Part shown: piece after piece, positions 45,352 through 54,084 of the stretch
How the letters are laid out: every line of letters starts with the position of its first letter
Position numbering within the stretch: the first letter of the stretch is position 1
Origin: Tillus elongatus
Lineage: Eukaryota; Arthropoda; Insecta; Coleoptera; Cleridae
Reading direction: 5' to 3'
Assembly: GCA_964006375.1 (NCBI GenBank)
Contig: OZ023262.1
Span: forward strand, 196,045,907 to 196,109,906
Length of the DNA: 64,000 nucleotides
Translations under genes and position numbers: made by a program
Notes under the pieces: generated by a model
What the model was told of the DNA's origin: nothing
Database searches by the model: none
Seen by the model: only the letters and a program-made list of their open reading frames with translations

Positions 45352-45547
45352 TAGTAATCAAACCGCTCCAGCTTCAGTATCTTCGCTACCTGAGTCGAAA
45401 GCGGTTCTATCTTGGGAGAACATACAGTTTCTACAATCATTGGGTTACGATGTTAAGCAAACTACATATATTCGCAGACCCTGTGCACGACGAGTCAATC
45501 AGAGGGGAAGAAATACACACATACGCTCCTCAAACCAGATCGTTTGA
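45335..45547 (+). CDS. Small overlapping ORF between penton and major capsid genes
   Basis: A 70-aa ORF overlaps the penton end by 17 nt and the major capsid start by 98 nt. The middle part (AVLSWENIQFLQSLGYDVKQ) looks like a real short peptide: a similar 'LT.EN..FL.SLG' end is, from memory, found upstream of capsid genes in other Polintons. The region beyond about residue 42 overlaps the capsid ORF and is compositionally arginine-rich, so it may be a frame shadow. Could be the end of an alternative capsid-leader product. Confidence 0.35.
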   Translation: MLIINSSNQTAPASVSSLPESKAVLSWENIQFLQSLGYDVKQTTYIRRPCARRVNQRGRNTHIRSSNQIV

Positions 45548-46655
45548 CCATAATGATACCTGTGAGTTTGCAATCAACCAACAAGATATTTTTTACGATT
45601 GGTCTTCATCTGTTCTACTGATAAATGGTAGTATCGAGACGAGTGGTACGATTGGAACTGTAGAAGTAACGTCTAATGCTGCAGCTCATTTGTTTTCCTC
45701 TATTGCGGTTGAAATGTGTAATCAGATTATTGAACATGTTAGAAATCCTGGTATAGTTACATCAATTAGAACACTTTTGGAAGCAAACAGTGATGAAGCA
45801 AGAGCTCTGATTCCAGCGGGATGGCATCCAACCGAAAACAATGTGATGTTAAAAAATGAACGTTTTTGCTACTGCATACCTCTTAGCTACTTGTGTAATA
45901 TTTTCAAAGACTATAAAAGAGTGCTTTTCAGTAAATTGCTTCTACGTCTCACTAGAGCTCAGAATGATAGAAATTGCTTTATTTTGGTTGGTGCCGCAGA
46001 TGCAGATAAAGCATTAAAGTTTAACATTGAGTATATGGCTCTGCAGGTGAAACATATCCACCCTAGTGAAGTTATACAGCAGCAATTATTAAAGTCGATT
46101 GCTCTAGATAAGAAAATCCTTATACCATATAGAAAATGGGAGATGTATGAATTACCAAATCTAAATAATTCAACGAAAGACTTGTGGTCTATTAAGACAT
46201 CCTCAAACACTGAACGACCCAGATTTGTTATTGTGATATTCCAAACAGATCGATACAGTAACGTTAGAAAAGACATCAACGAGTTTGATCATGTGGGTAT
46301 TCGAGATATAAGACTTCACTTAAATTCGAAACAAATCCCCACAGAGGGTATGAACCTGAACTTTAACCAAGCAAATTACGTCGAGGCATATAGAAACATG
46401 ATTGAATTTCAACGTTCGTATGTTGGCAGAGAACCACAGCCTACCTTGGATTACAAGTCTTTCCTAAAATATCCCATGTTTGTATTTGATTGCTCCAAGT
46501 ATAGCGACTCTATAAAACCTTCTACTGTGGATATCAAATTGGAAATGGAAAGTACTACCAACTTTCCCAATCACACAAAATGTTTTTGTGTAATTATACA
46601 TGATTGCGTCATCGAGTATGCCCCACTCTCCAACATCGTACGCTATATAATGTAG
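45450..46655 (+). CDS. MCP: Major capsid protein (double jelly roll)
   Basis: This 401-aa protein follows the penton gene in the usual Polinton order. Recognisable blocks are FDHNDTCEFAINQQDIFYDW near the N-terminus, FSSIAVEMCNQIIEHVRNPG, IPLSYLCNIFKDYKRVLF (end of the first jelly roll) and, in the second, RFVIVIFQTDR, DIRLHLNSKQIP, YPMFVFDCSKYSDSIKPSTV and HDCVIEYAPLSNIV. It assembles pseudo-hexagonal trimers in the adenovirus/virophage lineage (family knowledge). A TATAAATAG at 45345 lies about 100 nt upstream. No stops or shifts. Confidence 0.92.
   Translation: MLSKLHIFADPVHDESIRGEEIHTYAPQTRSFDHNDTCEFAINQQDIFYDWSSSVLLINGSIETSGTIGTVEVTSNAAAHLFSSIAVEMCNQIIEHVRNPGIVTSIRTLLEANSDEARALIPAGWHPTENNVMLKNERFCYCIPLSYLCNIFKDYKRVLFSKLLLRLTRAQNDRNCFILVGAADADKALKFNIEYMALQVKHIHPSEVIQQQLLKSIALDKKILIPYRKWEMYELPNLNNSTKDLWSIKTSSNTERPRFVIVIFQTDRYSNVRKDINEFDHVGIRDIRLHLNSKQIPTEGMNLNFNQANYVEAYRNMIEFQRSYVGREPQPTLDYKSFLKYPMFVFDCSKYSDSIKPSTVDIKLEMESTTNFPNHTKCFCVIIHDCVIEYAPLSNIVRYIM
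46644..46652 (+). promoter_or_regulatory. TATA box embedded in the end of the capsid gene
   Basis: TATATAATG, overlapping the capsid stop region, lies about 40 nt before the ATG at 46684. This is the same spacing as other genes in the element. Confidence 0.5.
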
Positions 46656-46683
46656 CTGCAAGGATGCTGCAATCACTTTCACG

Positions 46684-47172
46684 ATGAGGTTCGTAGTCGT
46701 TGATACTCAGGGTTTTTGTCTGCCTGAATTTACACCTAAAGAGTTTGTGATTTATAATGGTTTCCAAACAGTGCATTGTGTTTTTAAACCGCATACACCA
46801 TTACGTTTACTGTCTGCAGACATAATCAAGCAAGTGAAGTTTCTACAAACACAACACCATTGCCTTGACTATAATTGTGGTGATATCAATTTAGAAGAAT
46901 TACCAAACATAATAGCAAAACATATTATAGCCCAACGTGTTGACAGAATTTATGTTAAAGGTGAAAACAAGCAAAGGTTTTTGTTACATTTACTATCAAC
47001 CTGTGGCTATCAAGTGGATGTTATCAACCTGGAAACCAGTGAACGTTGTCTAAAGTTAGTGCCTGATACTCCTTTGTGTATGGATCATACTTTAGGATAT
47101 AATAGAAAATGTATCTGTAGCATAAATAACTGTATATCATTATTTACTTATATTGTAAGCTTAATGCCATAA
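46684..47172 (+). CDS. Polinton-conserved protein of unknown function (162 aa)
   Basis: The N-terminal half (RFVVVDTQGF, FTPKEFVIYNG, VFKPHTPL, QHHCLDYNCGDI, DRIYVKGENK) matches a small ORF that I remember next to capsid genes in insect Polintons. The order of an N-terminal strand with Asp, a following Glu and a later H..D block is reminiscent of an RNase H-like/DEDD exonuclease fold, but no complete catalytic set is evident, so this is only a hypothesis. The C-terminus is Cys-rich (CMDHTLGYNRKCICSINNC). Confidence 0.75.
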   Translation: MRFVVVDTQGFCLPEFTPKEFVIYNGFQTVHCVFKPHTPLRLLSADIIKQVKFLQTQHHCLDYNCGDINLEELPNIIAKHIIAQRVDRIYVKGENKQRFLLHLLSTCGYQVDVINLETSERCLKLVPDTPLCMDHTLGYNRKCICSINNCISLFTYIVSLMP

Positions 47173-47178
47173 TAAAAC

Positions 47179-47196
47179 AAACGTTGTAAAATATAT
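47179..47196. terminator. Shared 3'-end motif at the second convergent junction
   Basis: AAACGTTGTAAAATATAT is the reverse complement of the motif at 39087-39105 and lies immediately after AATAAA (47171-47176). It separates two convergent genes. Confidence 0.5.
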
Positions 47197-47213
47197 CTGT
47201 TTTTTATTTTAAA

Positions 47214-47711
47214 CTACTTTAAAATACATTTATTAATATTAATTTCCAACCACATTAGTCTTTCCAACATCCATCCGCTATCACCTTCAGCAAACTCTAA
47301 AGCTTTTGTGTAAATCTCCTCAGTAAATTCTTGATATATATTTTCAAAGTTAGTTGCCACTGTGATATTTTTATTTTTAGTATTAAATGACTTCCTTTCT
47401 TTTTTATTTCGACTTTGGAGCACATACAAACCAAACAATTCTAGATTCATTTTAACTGTATCGTGTTTGGCTAAAGCAGCCTCCATCAAATGAAACAATT
47501 TATGCTTCACACTTTCCATGGCAAGTCGTATATCACTACCATCCATACTAATACGATAGGTAGCCATTCTGTTTTTAAAAGCTTGAGTTAACATATAAAC
47601 TTGTTCAACTTCCCACGGTTCACACACTTTAGATTTGTGAATTTCACTACGTAAATGTCCAGAGAAAGCACTCTTTTTCACTTGTAACGAGCACGATTCA
47701 CAGTATCTCAT
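47214..47711 (-). CDS. Standalone paralogue of the polymerase N-terminal region (165 aa)
   Basis: Starts with a zinc-finger-like CESC...H.....H (SAFSGHLRSEIHKSKVC) and continues with VKMNLELFGLYVLQ, KSFNTKN and ending GDSGWMLERLMWLEI. The same blocks occur in order in polymerase exons 2-4 (AAFPGHLRS, VKINLELFGLYRL, KSFNTQT, ESGWVLQKWLWLE). The standalone gene spans, without introns, the two positions where the polymerase gene is spliced. It may bind the same partner as the polymerase, acting as cofactor or competitor (inference). TATA-like sequence lies about 50 nt upstream. Confidence 0.85.
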   Translation of the reverse strand: MRYCESCSLQVKKSAFSGHLRSEIHKSKVCEPWEVEQVYMLTQAFKNRMATYRISMDGSDIRLAMESVKHKLFHLMEAALAKHDTVKMNLELFGLYVLQSRNKKERKSFNTKNKNITVATNFENIYQEFTEEIYTKALEFAEGDSGWMLERLMWLEININKCILK

Positions 47712-47771
47712 CTTAACTATAGGTGCTTAACTAATGAATAAAACACAGACATCTTCAGTTATATATTTTTA

Positions 47772-48200
47772 TTAACAAATATGTTTACGATAAATATCTT
47801 TAAGTACAGTGTAATATTTAAAACCAAAATACATGAGCATAAATATGGCAAGACACATAAGAAAACCAGTTGATATAAACATAGAAATATAATTTGAAGT
47901 GAACAGGTAAGAATCATTTAACACAAGAGTTCTCCAGTAAGCTGTCTCACCTCGGGTGCCATGATCAAACAAAAACATAAGTTTATAATGTACTATATCA
48001 GTTTTAATATTGGACATGTTGTATGTTGAAACTTCAATCGCTTCATCGTTGTGCAGATATGTTCTTGGTAGTCCAGACCATTTGGTGCAGTCATCGAAAC
48101 AGATTCGCACTTCTTTCACATTTGGTGGTTTGTAGACGTAAAACACATTTTGACACAACGCTGTCAGGATGACGAAGCTTGCTTTAAGAGGTGGTGCCAT
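47772..48200 (-). CDS. Predicted type I membrane protein (142 aa), family unknown
   Basis: N-terminal signal-like segment (APPLKASFVILTALCQNVFY), an ectodomain of about 80 residues with a possible disulphide (CFDDC) and one N-glycosylation sequon each at NMS and NDS, one membrane helix (MFISTGFLMCLAIFMLMYFG, about 107-126) and a short basic cytoplasmic tail. Its start overlaps the end of the 298-aa ORF by 17 nt, suggesting one transcript. A membrane protein is unexpected for a purely intragenomic transposon and fits a viral life style, but no homologue is recognised. Confidence 0.75.
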   Translation of the reverse strand: MAPPLKASFVILTALCQNVFYVYKPPNVKEVRICFDDCTKWSGLPRTYLHNDEAIEVSTYNMSNIKTDIVHYKLMFLFDHGTRGETAYWRTLVLNDSYLFTSNYISMFISTGFLMCLAIFMLMYFGFKYYTVLKDIYRKHIC

Positions 48201-49080
48201 TGATGAGTTTATTGATGTCGGTTAACACTTGTTCTTGAGCGTAATGCAAACACTCTGACATGTAATACTTGAATGTTGGAGACATGTTGTTGAGTAGGGT
48301 TTTTATCACTCGGATGGTTTGCGCAGCACTCACATCTGAATTACCCAGCTCTGTTAATGTTTGAACGATGTCGCGAAGAAAACAGTCATATATCCAAGCA
48401 AACTGTGTTTCTCTTACATACTCAAATCTTTCCTTAATGATTTCCTCATGCTCCACCAGCTTTTCTACAGTGTCTTCATTTAGATACATAACCATATGTG
48501 TAAAACAATTATTAACACATAAAACTTTTTCACCTAGTATCGTTGCAGAAGAGATTCGACAGTAGCTCGTCTGAGTTACAGCATGAGTTTGTTCATTATC
48601 TTTAAACCACTTTGCAGATAATGCACGTATGTTATCCATAAAATCGTAAAACTGCCACTCTTCCAATGCTAGATATTGATTTTCTTCATCTAGAGCCAAA
48701 GGGTTAACAAATTTCACAAGTATTGTGAACTCATTTCTTGCACTAACACCAGTCACTAATTTTACAGATCTTCTGATGTTGAAAGTTGTTTCCATCAGCA
48801 TCCTAGTATCATCTTGATATTTGTTAAACAATAACTTTTTCCTATGATGTTCACGGAAATCAGGACCATCGTTTTCGTCACACATTGTTTCAGCGCAACA
48901 ATTCCAAGCAGCTTTCATAGCTAGCAATTTTAAAATAAACTTGCTATCGTAAACTCTGATGTTAAATAGGTTTTCCCCCTCCACTTTAATTGGTTGTATT
49001 CTTCTGGTTGGTTGACTGTTAAACTTTAAAAATCTTTTACAATCACTAAACACCTTATAATATTTCGCACAACATTCCAT
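48184..49080 (-). CDS. Accessory protein of unknown function (298 aa)
   Basis: Cys-rich N-terminus (MECCAKYYKVFSDC; NCCAETMCDEND) and a central part with strand-rich patterns (FTILVKFVNPLAL, YLALEEWQFYDFMDNIRALS, KVLCVNNCFTHMVMYL). The C-terminus is helical. I do not recognise the family. Faint similarity in motif order to the 308-aa protein at the other end of the element could mean a shared fold. It lies upstream of, and overlaps, the membrane-protein ORF. Confidence 0.75.
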   Translation of the reverse strand: MECCAKYYKVFSDCKRFLKFNSQPTRRIQPIKVEGENLFNIRVYDSKFILKLLAMKAAWNCCAETMCDENDGPDFREHHRKKLLFNKYQDDTRMLMETTFNIRRSVKLVTGVSARNEFTILVKFVNPLALDEENQYLALEEWQFYDFMDNIRALSAKWFKDNEQTHAVTQTSYCRISSATILGEKVLCVNNCFTHMVMYLNEDTVEKLVEHEEIIKERFEYVRETQFAWIYDCFLRDIVQTLTELGNSDVSAAQTIRVIKTLLNNMSPTFKYYMSECLHYAQEQVLTDINKLINGTTS

Positions 49081-49109
49081 GTTCTTTATATCACAGCTTT
49101 CTGTGTAAA

Positions 49110-49436
49110 CTAAATATTTCTAATGGTTTCTACATCATAATAACTTTTATATTGATCTTGAGCTTCTCCAGGTAAATATTTGAAAAATGGTTTGCTTAAA
49201 TGCGCTCCTGGACGGTATCGAATGAGCGCTAGAGCGAAGAACTGTGTGGAGCAGTATCCAGCTAAATATATATCACATAATTCAACTATATGACCACTCT
49301 CATAGTCTTCACCTTCAGAGTCGCGTTCATCTGTAAAAGCCTCGCTTTGGATTTCCAACACCAACTGTTTTAATTCACACACTTCATCGCCTATTCTATT
49401 TTTACGTCCATACCACTGCTCGTAGTTATACGCCAT
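49110..49436 (-). CDS. Small acidic accessory protein (108 aa)
   Basis: Right-most gene. Start chosen at MAYNYEQWYG (49436); the ORF could begin three codons upstream at 49445. Acidic middle (DERDSEGEDYES) and aromatic C-terminus (FFKYLPGEAQDQYKSYYDVE). No family is recognised. A TATA box (TATAAAAGG, minus, 49471-49479) lies 35-40 nt upstream and implies an extremely short leader. Confidence 0.7.
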   Translation of the reverse strand: MAYNYEQWYGRKNRIGDEVCELKQLVLEIQSEAFTDERDSEGEDYESGHIVELCDIYLAGYCSTQFFALALIRYRPGAHLSKPFFKYLPGEAQDQYKSYYDVETIRNI

Positions 49437-49445
49437 ACTTAACAA

Positions 49446-49805
49446 ATAAATATTTGTTTGAAATTCTCAACCTTTTATACAAAAAAATTCTAGAGTTTTC
49501 TCTATTTCATACGACTTTAAGGTCATTCAACGGAAATAAAACCACAAACAGGAAATATGAACTGCTCACAAGATTATTTCAACAGCTGCAAGGAAACTAT
49601 GTTGGCTAACAAGGTTAATTTCGGGAAATGCTAAATATAGTCATAGTTGGAAGCGATATCGCGGTTACCACTAGATGTATTGTTGCCAGCTCTACTTTCA
49701 ACAGATTCTTTAAATCGAACCGATTCCAATAAGACTTAAGAATATAAATTTTTTCTTGTACACATGTTAAATTTGGATTCTGCTTACCTAGACGAGCGAT
49801 ATGAC
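49446..49805. promoter_or_regulatory. Right-end promoter region inside the terminal repeat
   Basis: Holds the minus-strand TATA box at 49471-49479. The rest is AT-rich without a recognised gene; the 84-codon minus ORF at 49615-49869 runs into the terminal repeat and is treated as chance. Confidence 0.5.
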
Positions 49806-50142
49806 ACCAAACACGTAGGACTTTAATGCACAAATAACAAATTACGTGTACGCATGCGCTAGCCGCCATGTTTAACTGGTGACTCCTCGTTTGCTTAATA
49901 CAGGTTAGTTGGCTTTTGAATACGTCATCTCAGGTTAGTACGCTACTTGTTCGAGTTAAATACGAAGTCAGGTGGTGGAGGTGCTCGGGGGCCGTCGGGT
50001 CCACCACCGGTCTGGTCGGGGGCCGTCGGGTCCACCACCGGTCTGGTCGGGGGCCGTCGGGTCTGGTCAGTTCCACCACCTCCACCTCCACCACCGGTGG
50101 TGGAGTGGCGGTGGTGGTTCCAGAACATACCATCTATACCTA

Positions 50143-50144
<2 letters not shown>
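49806..50144. repeat. Right terminal inverted repeat (about 339 bp)
   Basis: Continuous reverse complement of left segments 32606-32735 and 31033-31278. Carries about 3 copies of the GC-rich 31-bp unit (left end about 2) and ends CATCTATACCTACT. Proline/glycine-rich ORFs crossing it are artefacts of the minisatellite. Confidence 0.9.

Positions 50145-50213
<69 letters not shown>
50145..50213. repeat. (TA)n array at the right Polinton boundary
   Basis: The first TATATA is the target duplication. The array is the continuation of 30974-31032. Confidence 0.9.
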
Positions 50214-50215
<2 letters not shown>

Positions 50216-50770
50216 TAATGATAACTCAAAAAATCATTAGCCGATTTTCATCAAATTTGGTAAGTACCTTCCTTTTGTAAGTAGCCTGAACAAGTTCGTT
50301 AGCCAGGAAAATTGGAGTAGTTTTTCTGGAAAAATTTTGGGTTTTCTTTCGGAAAATTTTTGTATCTCCAAAAATAACAAAGCTATGACAACCAAATTTG
50401 CCACTTACGTTTCTACTATCAAACTTACTCTACATGCCGAAACTCAGATCTATACCTTAAAACAAAAACAAAAGTTATGGGTATTTAAAGGAAAAAAAAT
50501 TGGGGTGCCACTGATGATGAGAGGAAAGCACAAGAACAAAATATTTGGGTAACAAAACCAATTGAATATAAATACAACGGTTAAGGTTTCTTGGCGCAAA
50601 AGGTCAAGAAGTAGCAGGAAAAATATTTTGAAAATTTTATAATTTTTCTTCTTAAAACGTCAAATTCGCAATTTGAAAAAGTCAATATTTTCCTTTATAT
50701 ACAAGATACGAGCAAAAATGTTATGCGTTAATTATAGTGTTTTGAGTTGCATCTTATCACACACTTTCTT
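50214..50770. repeat. Dispersed repeat B copy
   Basis: Begins with the terminal module 'gataactcaaaaaatcattagccgattttcatc' type (compare 29358 and 52845), continues through GTTCGTTAGCCAGGAAAAT and the 'caaagctatgacaaccaaattt' block, and extends to the C-type segment near 50700. Confidence 0.6.
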
Positions 50771-51270
50771 TTTTTAATAGAACTCTCCTTATGTTATTGC
50801 ATTTTGGCATTTTCCATTGAATTATAATGCATGTTTGTAAGAAAAAAAAAATGATATCGTTCATAGTATTTGAGTTGTTTCAATTGTTTTGCAACTTTTC
50901 ACGTTTTTGGCACATTACACAAACACATATCACAAATTGTGAAACGGCGTTTTTACCAATAGATAACGGAGTGCCATGGAAATGACGCGTTCAGAGACAT
51001 TTTTGTTTGTATTACTCGTCGAAAAAAGCGAGCTGCCGTATACAGGCACTCTCAAATAGTGGCTGAATTTGAAAAGTTTTCGCAGAAATGTTTTTAGCGT
51101 ATCCGAAGAAATCATGTTTTGTAACATTTTGGTGAATTTTTTTTATTAATAATAAATGTTTAGGAAGTTATTGTAAAAAAAAGTTTATAAAAAATACAAC
51201 TTAGTGTAACATTACTAAAGGCAATTTCGGCGAAAAATGGTGCCTTTTTGTAAAATAAATTTTTGCAAAT
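50771..51270. other. Repeat C-related, AT-rich sequence
   Basis: 50790-51130 is related to 51840-52130 ('atgcatg.ttgtaagaaaaa', 'tttgcaacttttcac', 'gccgtatacaggc'). No gene recognised. Confidence 0.45.
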
Positions 51271-51597
51271 TTTCATATAATTTTTCTTTTCAATTTGGGT
51301 CATAAAGGTGTTTGTCAATAATTATATTTTGGCAGGTGTGTAAATAGCTTGAAGAGGTCCTTTGGCCAAGAAAATCGGACCAGGTTTTTCTGGAACTTTT
51401 AATTCTATTTTCGGAAAATGTTGGCACTTTTTGAAAGAACAAAGCTATTTTAATGAAATGTGGTACATTGTTACTACTATATAGGTTATATTGCCAACCA
51501 AATGTCCTTTTAAAAACAAGGTATATGTGCCATTAAAAACATTTTCACAAAAATTCGCTAACGTAACGCACTTGCTTCGTCCAGACTTTTTATCTGT

Positions 51598-51675
<78 letters not shown>
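51271..51675. repeat. MITE-family copy and (TA)n array
   Basis: Right-end signature 'gtaacgcacttgcttcgtccaga' at about 51563-51585, followed by a TA array (51604-51675). Confidence 0.6.
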
Positions 51676-51680
<5 letters not shown>

Positions 51681-52140
51681 GACAGATTTCTATGGTAAAG
51701 TCCAATATATCCGTTATTATACAAGATACGATAAAAGATTGTATACGTTAATTATGGGGTGTCTACAACTGCATTTTGTAAAATTATTGTGACAATCACA
51801 GGTGGCCCATAAGTCGTTGGTGATAAAAACTTCTTTTTTCGAACATCCCATGCGTTATTTTTGAATTTTTCATCGAATTATAATGCATGGCTGTAGTAAA
51901 AAAATTGATTGCGTTATTTCAATTGTTTTGCAACTTTTCACATTTTTGGAAGATATCAAAAATTATGATACGGCTTTTTCACCAATAGATAGCAGACTCC
52001 CATGAATGCGACGCATTCAAAGAGGTTTTCGTTTATATTATTATTCGTCGAAAAAATCAGGATGCCGTATATAGGCCGCTCTGAAATAGTGACTGATTTG
52101 GAAAAATTCACACCCTTGTAACTCAATTTCTACAAATTGA
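51676..52140. repeat. Dispersed repeat C copy
   Basis: 'agggtgacagattt', 'aatatatccgttattatacaag' and 'ggcccataagtcgt' blocks match, inverted, 27590-27740 and 63840-63960. Confidence 0.6.
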
Positions 52141-52743
52141 ACAGCCTGTATCTGTGTTACAGAAACGAAGGGCATGCTCTCTGCTTCAAGTTTTGTATAA
52201 TACTCCCTGTAACTACATACTCTAGTTTTGGAAATCTTTACATTTAGAATCGCATACCATGTCTCAATCAGATTATGTGATTATTTAGTGAATTTTCGAA
52301 GAAAAATATTAAAATATTTAAATTAACGCTGGTACAAAAAGGTAAGAAATTATCTACGTTTACATTTTGATAATAGGTAACTAATTGATAAATTCCTTTA
52401 CAAGTACTAAACGAAACTTTAAGGTGGAGACTTAGCTGGAGACAGCTTGTGGCATGAATATGTGAGTATTTTTTCACTTATATTTTTCTTTACTTCCACT
52501 CGTTAAAATTTCTGCGAAAAATTATAGGAAATTGTTTACATTAAAAAAATCTTAATTACAGATTAGGTACGTAGGTAATTTGAATTTTATGTATTCTCTC
52601 AGCAATTATTTTTGCAAAAATTGTTACTTTTCGCAGATTTTTTTTTGTGTTTCCGCAGAACTAATTGTAAAACTTTTGTGAAATGTTGATAACTAATAAT
52701 AAATGTTTAATAAGTTATTGTAAAACATGTTTCTCGGATTCTC

Positions 52744-52744
<1 letters not shown>
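52141..52744. other. AT-rich stretch, nothing recognised
   Basis: No coding region or family repeat identified. Confidence 0.35.
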
Positions 52745-52838
<94 letters not shown>

Positions 52839-53022
52839 TTACACCGATAACTCAGAAAATAATAGGCCGACTTTGATCATATTTGGTGAGTATCTTCCTT
52901 TTACAAGTGGCCTGGTTAAGTTCGTTAGTCAGGAAAATCTCGATCTCTTTCTTCCAGAAAATTGTTATACATCTGGAAATAACAAAGCTATGGCCACCAA
53001 ATTTATATATATATATATATAT
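52745..53022. repeat. (TA)n array, repeat B terminal module and short TA array
   Basis: TA arrays at 52745-52832 and 53004-53022 bracket the module with GGCCTGGTTAAGTTCGTTAG. Confidence 0.7.
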
Positions 53023-53039
53023 ACATACTTGGTTCTCGG

Positions 53040-53545
53040 GTTAAAACGCGTTCAGAATTTATGAAAACTCGACGTTTCGGCTCCTGTTTTGGAGCCATTT
53101 TCAAGAGGTAAAGGAAATATGTGAGGACACTCTAAGGCCTCAATCTGCCTACTCCTTAGAGTGGTGGACAAAGGCATCAGAGAGATCTGAGGCCTACGGT
53201 TGAACACATTGAGACCTCACAGACGATCTCCAGCGAGATTTGGGGAGTAGGCAGATTGAGACCTTAGAGTGTCCTCACATATTTCCTTTACCTCTTGAAA
53301 ATGGCTCCAAAACAGGAGCCGAAACGTCGAGTTTTCATCCGTAATCGAGCTACAACAACCCAACCCACCTTTGTCCACCGCTATAAGGAGTAGGCAGATT
53401 GAGGCCTTAGAGTGTCCTTACATATTTTCTTTACCCACCCTTGACCACCACTCTAAGGAGTAGGCAGATTGAGGCCTTAGAGTGTCCTTACATATTTCCT
53501 TTACCCACCTTTGTCCACCACTCTACGGAGTAGGCAGATTGGGTC
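53040..53545. repeat. Penelope-like-terminus inverted pair and ~75-bp tandem repeats
   Basis: A block with GGCTCCAAAACAGGAGCCGAAACGTCGAG lies minus at about 53058-53110 and plus at about 53285-53337, forming an inverted pair. Between and after them, a unit with AGGAGTAGGCAGATTGAG, CTTAGAGTGTCC and TACATATTTCCTTTACC repeats about four times to 53545. The GGCTCC...GGAGCCGAAAC stem followed by GAAAC recalls a degenerate hammerhead of Penelope-like termini. Confidence 0.6.
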
Positions 53546-54084
53546 ATATTATGGAGTACATTCATTAAAATTTGAGCGATTTGTGTTTCGACGAAATGCT
53601 CGGACACGTCAACTCTAGTTCTCAAAAAGACACATTTTTGCATAAAATGTACCTTTCTCTTACTCCTGCTTTTGAAGTATGACCTCATCGACATTTTTGT
53701 ATTAGACCCCCGCCCCCTTTATTTTAATGAGTCATCGAATTGTGTACACAGTACCATCAAAATATTAATACCTCACATTGTTCAATTTTCGAAGGAAAAG
53801 TCATTTAAAGAATGGAAAACATAAACTCTATCCATAATAACAATCAAAAGATAAAGGATCTTATTCAACAAATTAGAGGATGGCTATCTTTAAATATAAC
53901 GTTCGAAATGCAATCCAGCGACTTCTTGACAATAAGCAAATCTGTTGATCCATTCCTATTGTACATTGCGAATGACGTCAGGCCTTATTCGACTTATTTC
54001 ATATCTAATTCGATTTTTCAAAACTTCTAGGTTATTTGGGTTGTTAACATAGTTTTTAAATTTTAAATACCCCCATAAAAATTA
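53546..54084. other. Unassigned spacer
   Basis: Short ORFs (68 and 72 codons) without motifs; no gene supported. Confidence 0.35.

Larger units (their letters stand above)
31033..50144. mobile_element. Complete Maverick/Polinton element (virus-like DNA transposon)
   Basis: The ends are inverted and read AGTAGGTATAGATGG... and ...CCATCTATACCTACT, matching the 5'-AG/CT-3' rule of Polintons. They are flanked by TATATA (6 bp). The 19.1-kb element contains open genes for protein-primed DNA polymerase B, integrase, cysteine protease, packaging ATPase, penton-like minor capsid and double-jelly-roll major capsid, plus accessory genes. Minus-strand genes (39134-43294) and plus-strand capsid genes (43375-47172) diverge from a central promoter. 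No disabling mutation was seen in core genes, except that protease expression depends on a -1 shift. Confidence 0.95.

Noticed and set aside
49916..50280. Gly/Pro/Trp-rich ORFs at both Polinton ends
   Set aside because: They are readings of the GC-rich minisatellite in the terminal inverted repeat, present on both strands and running into (TA)n.
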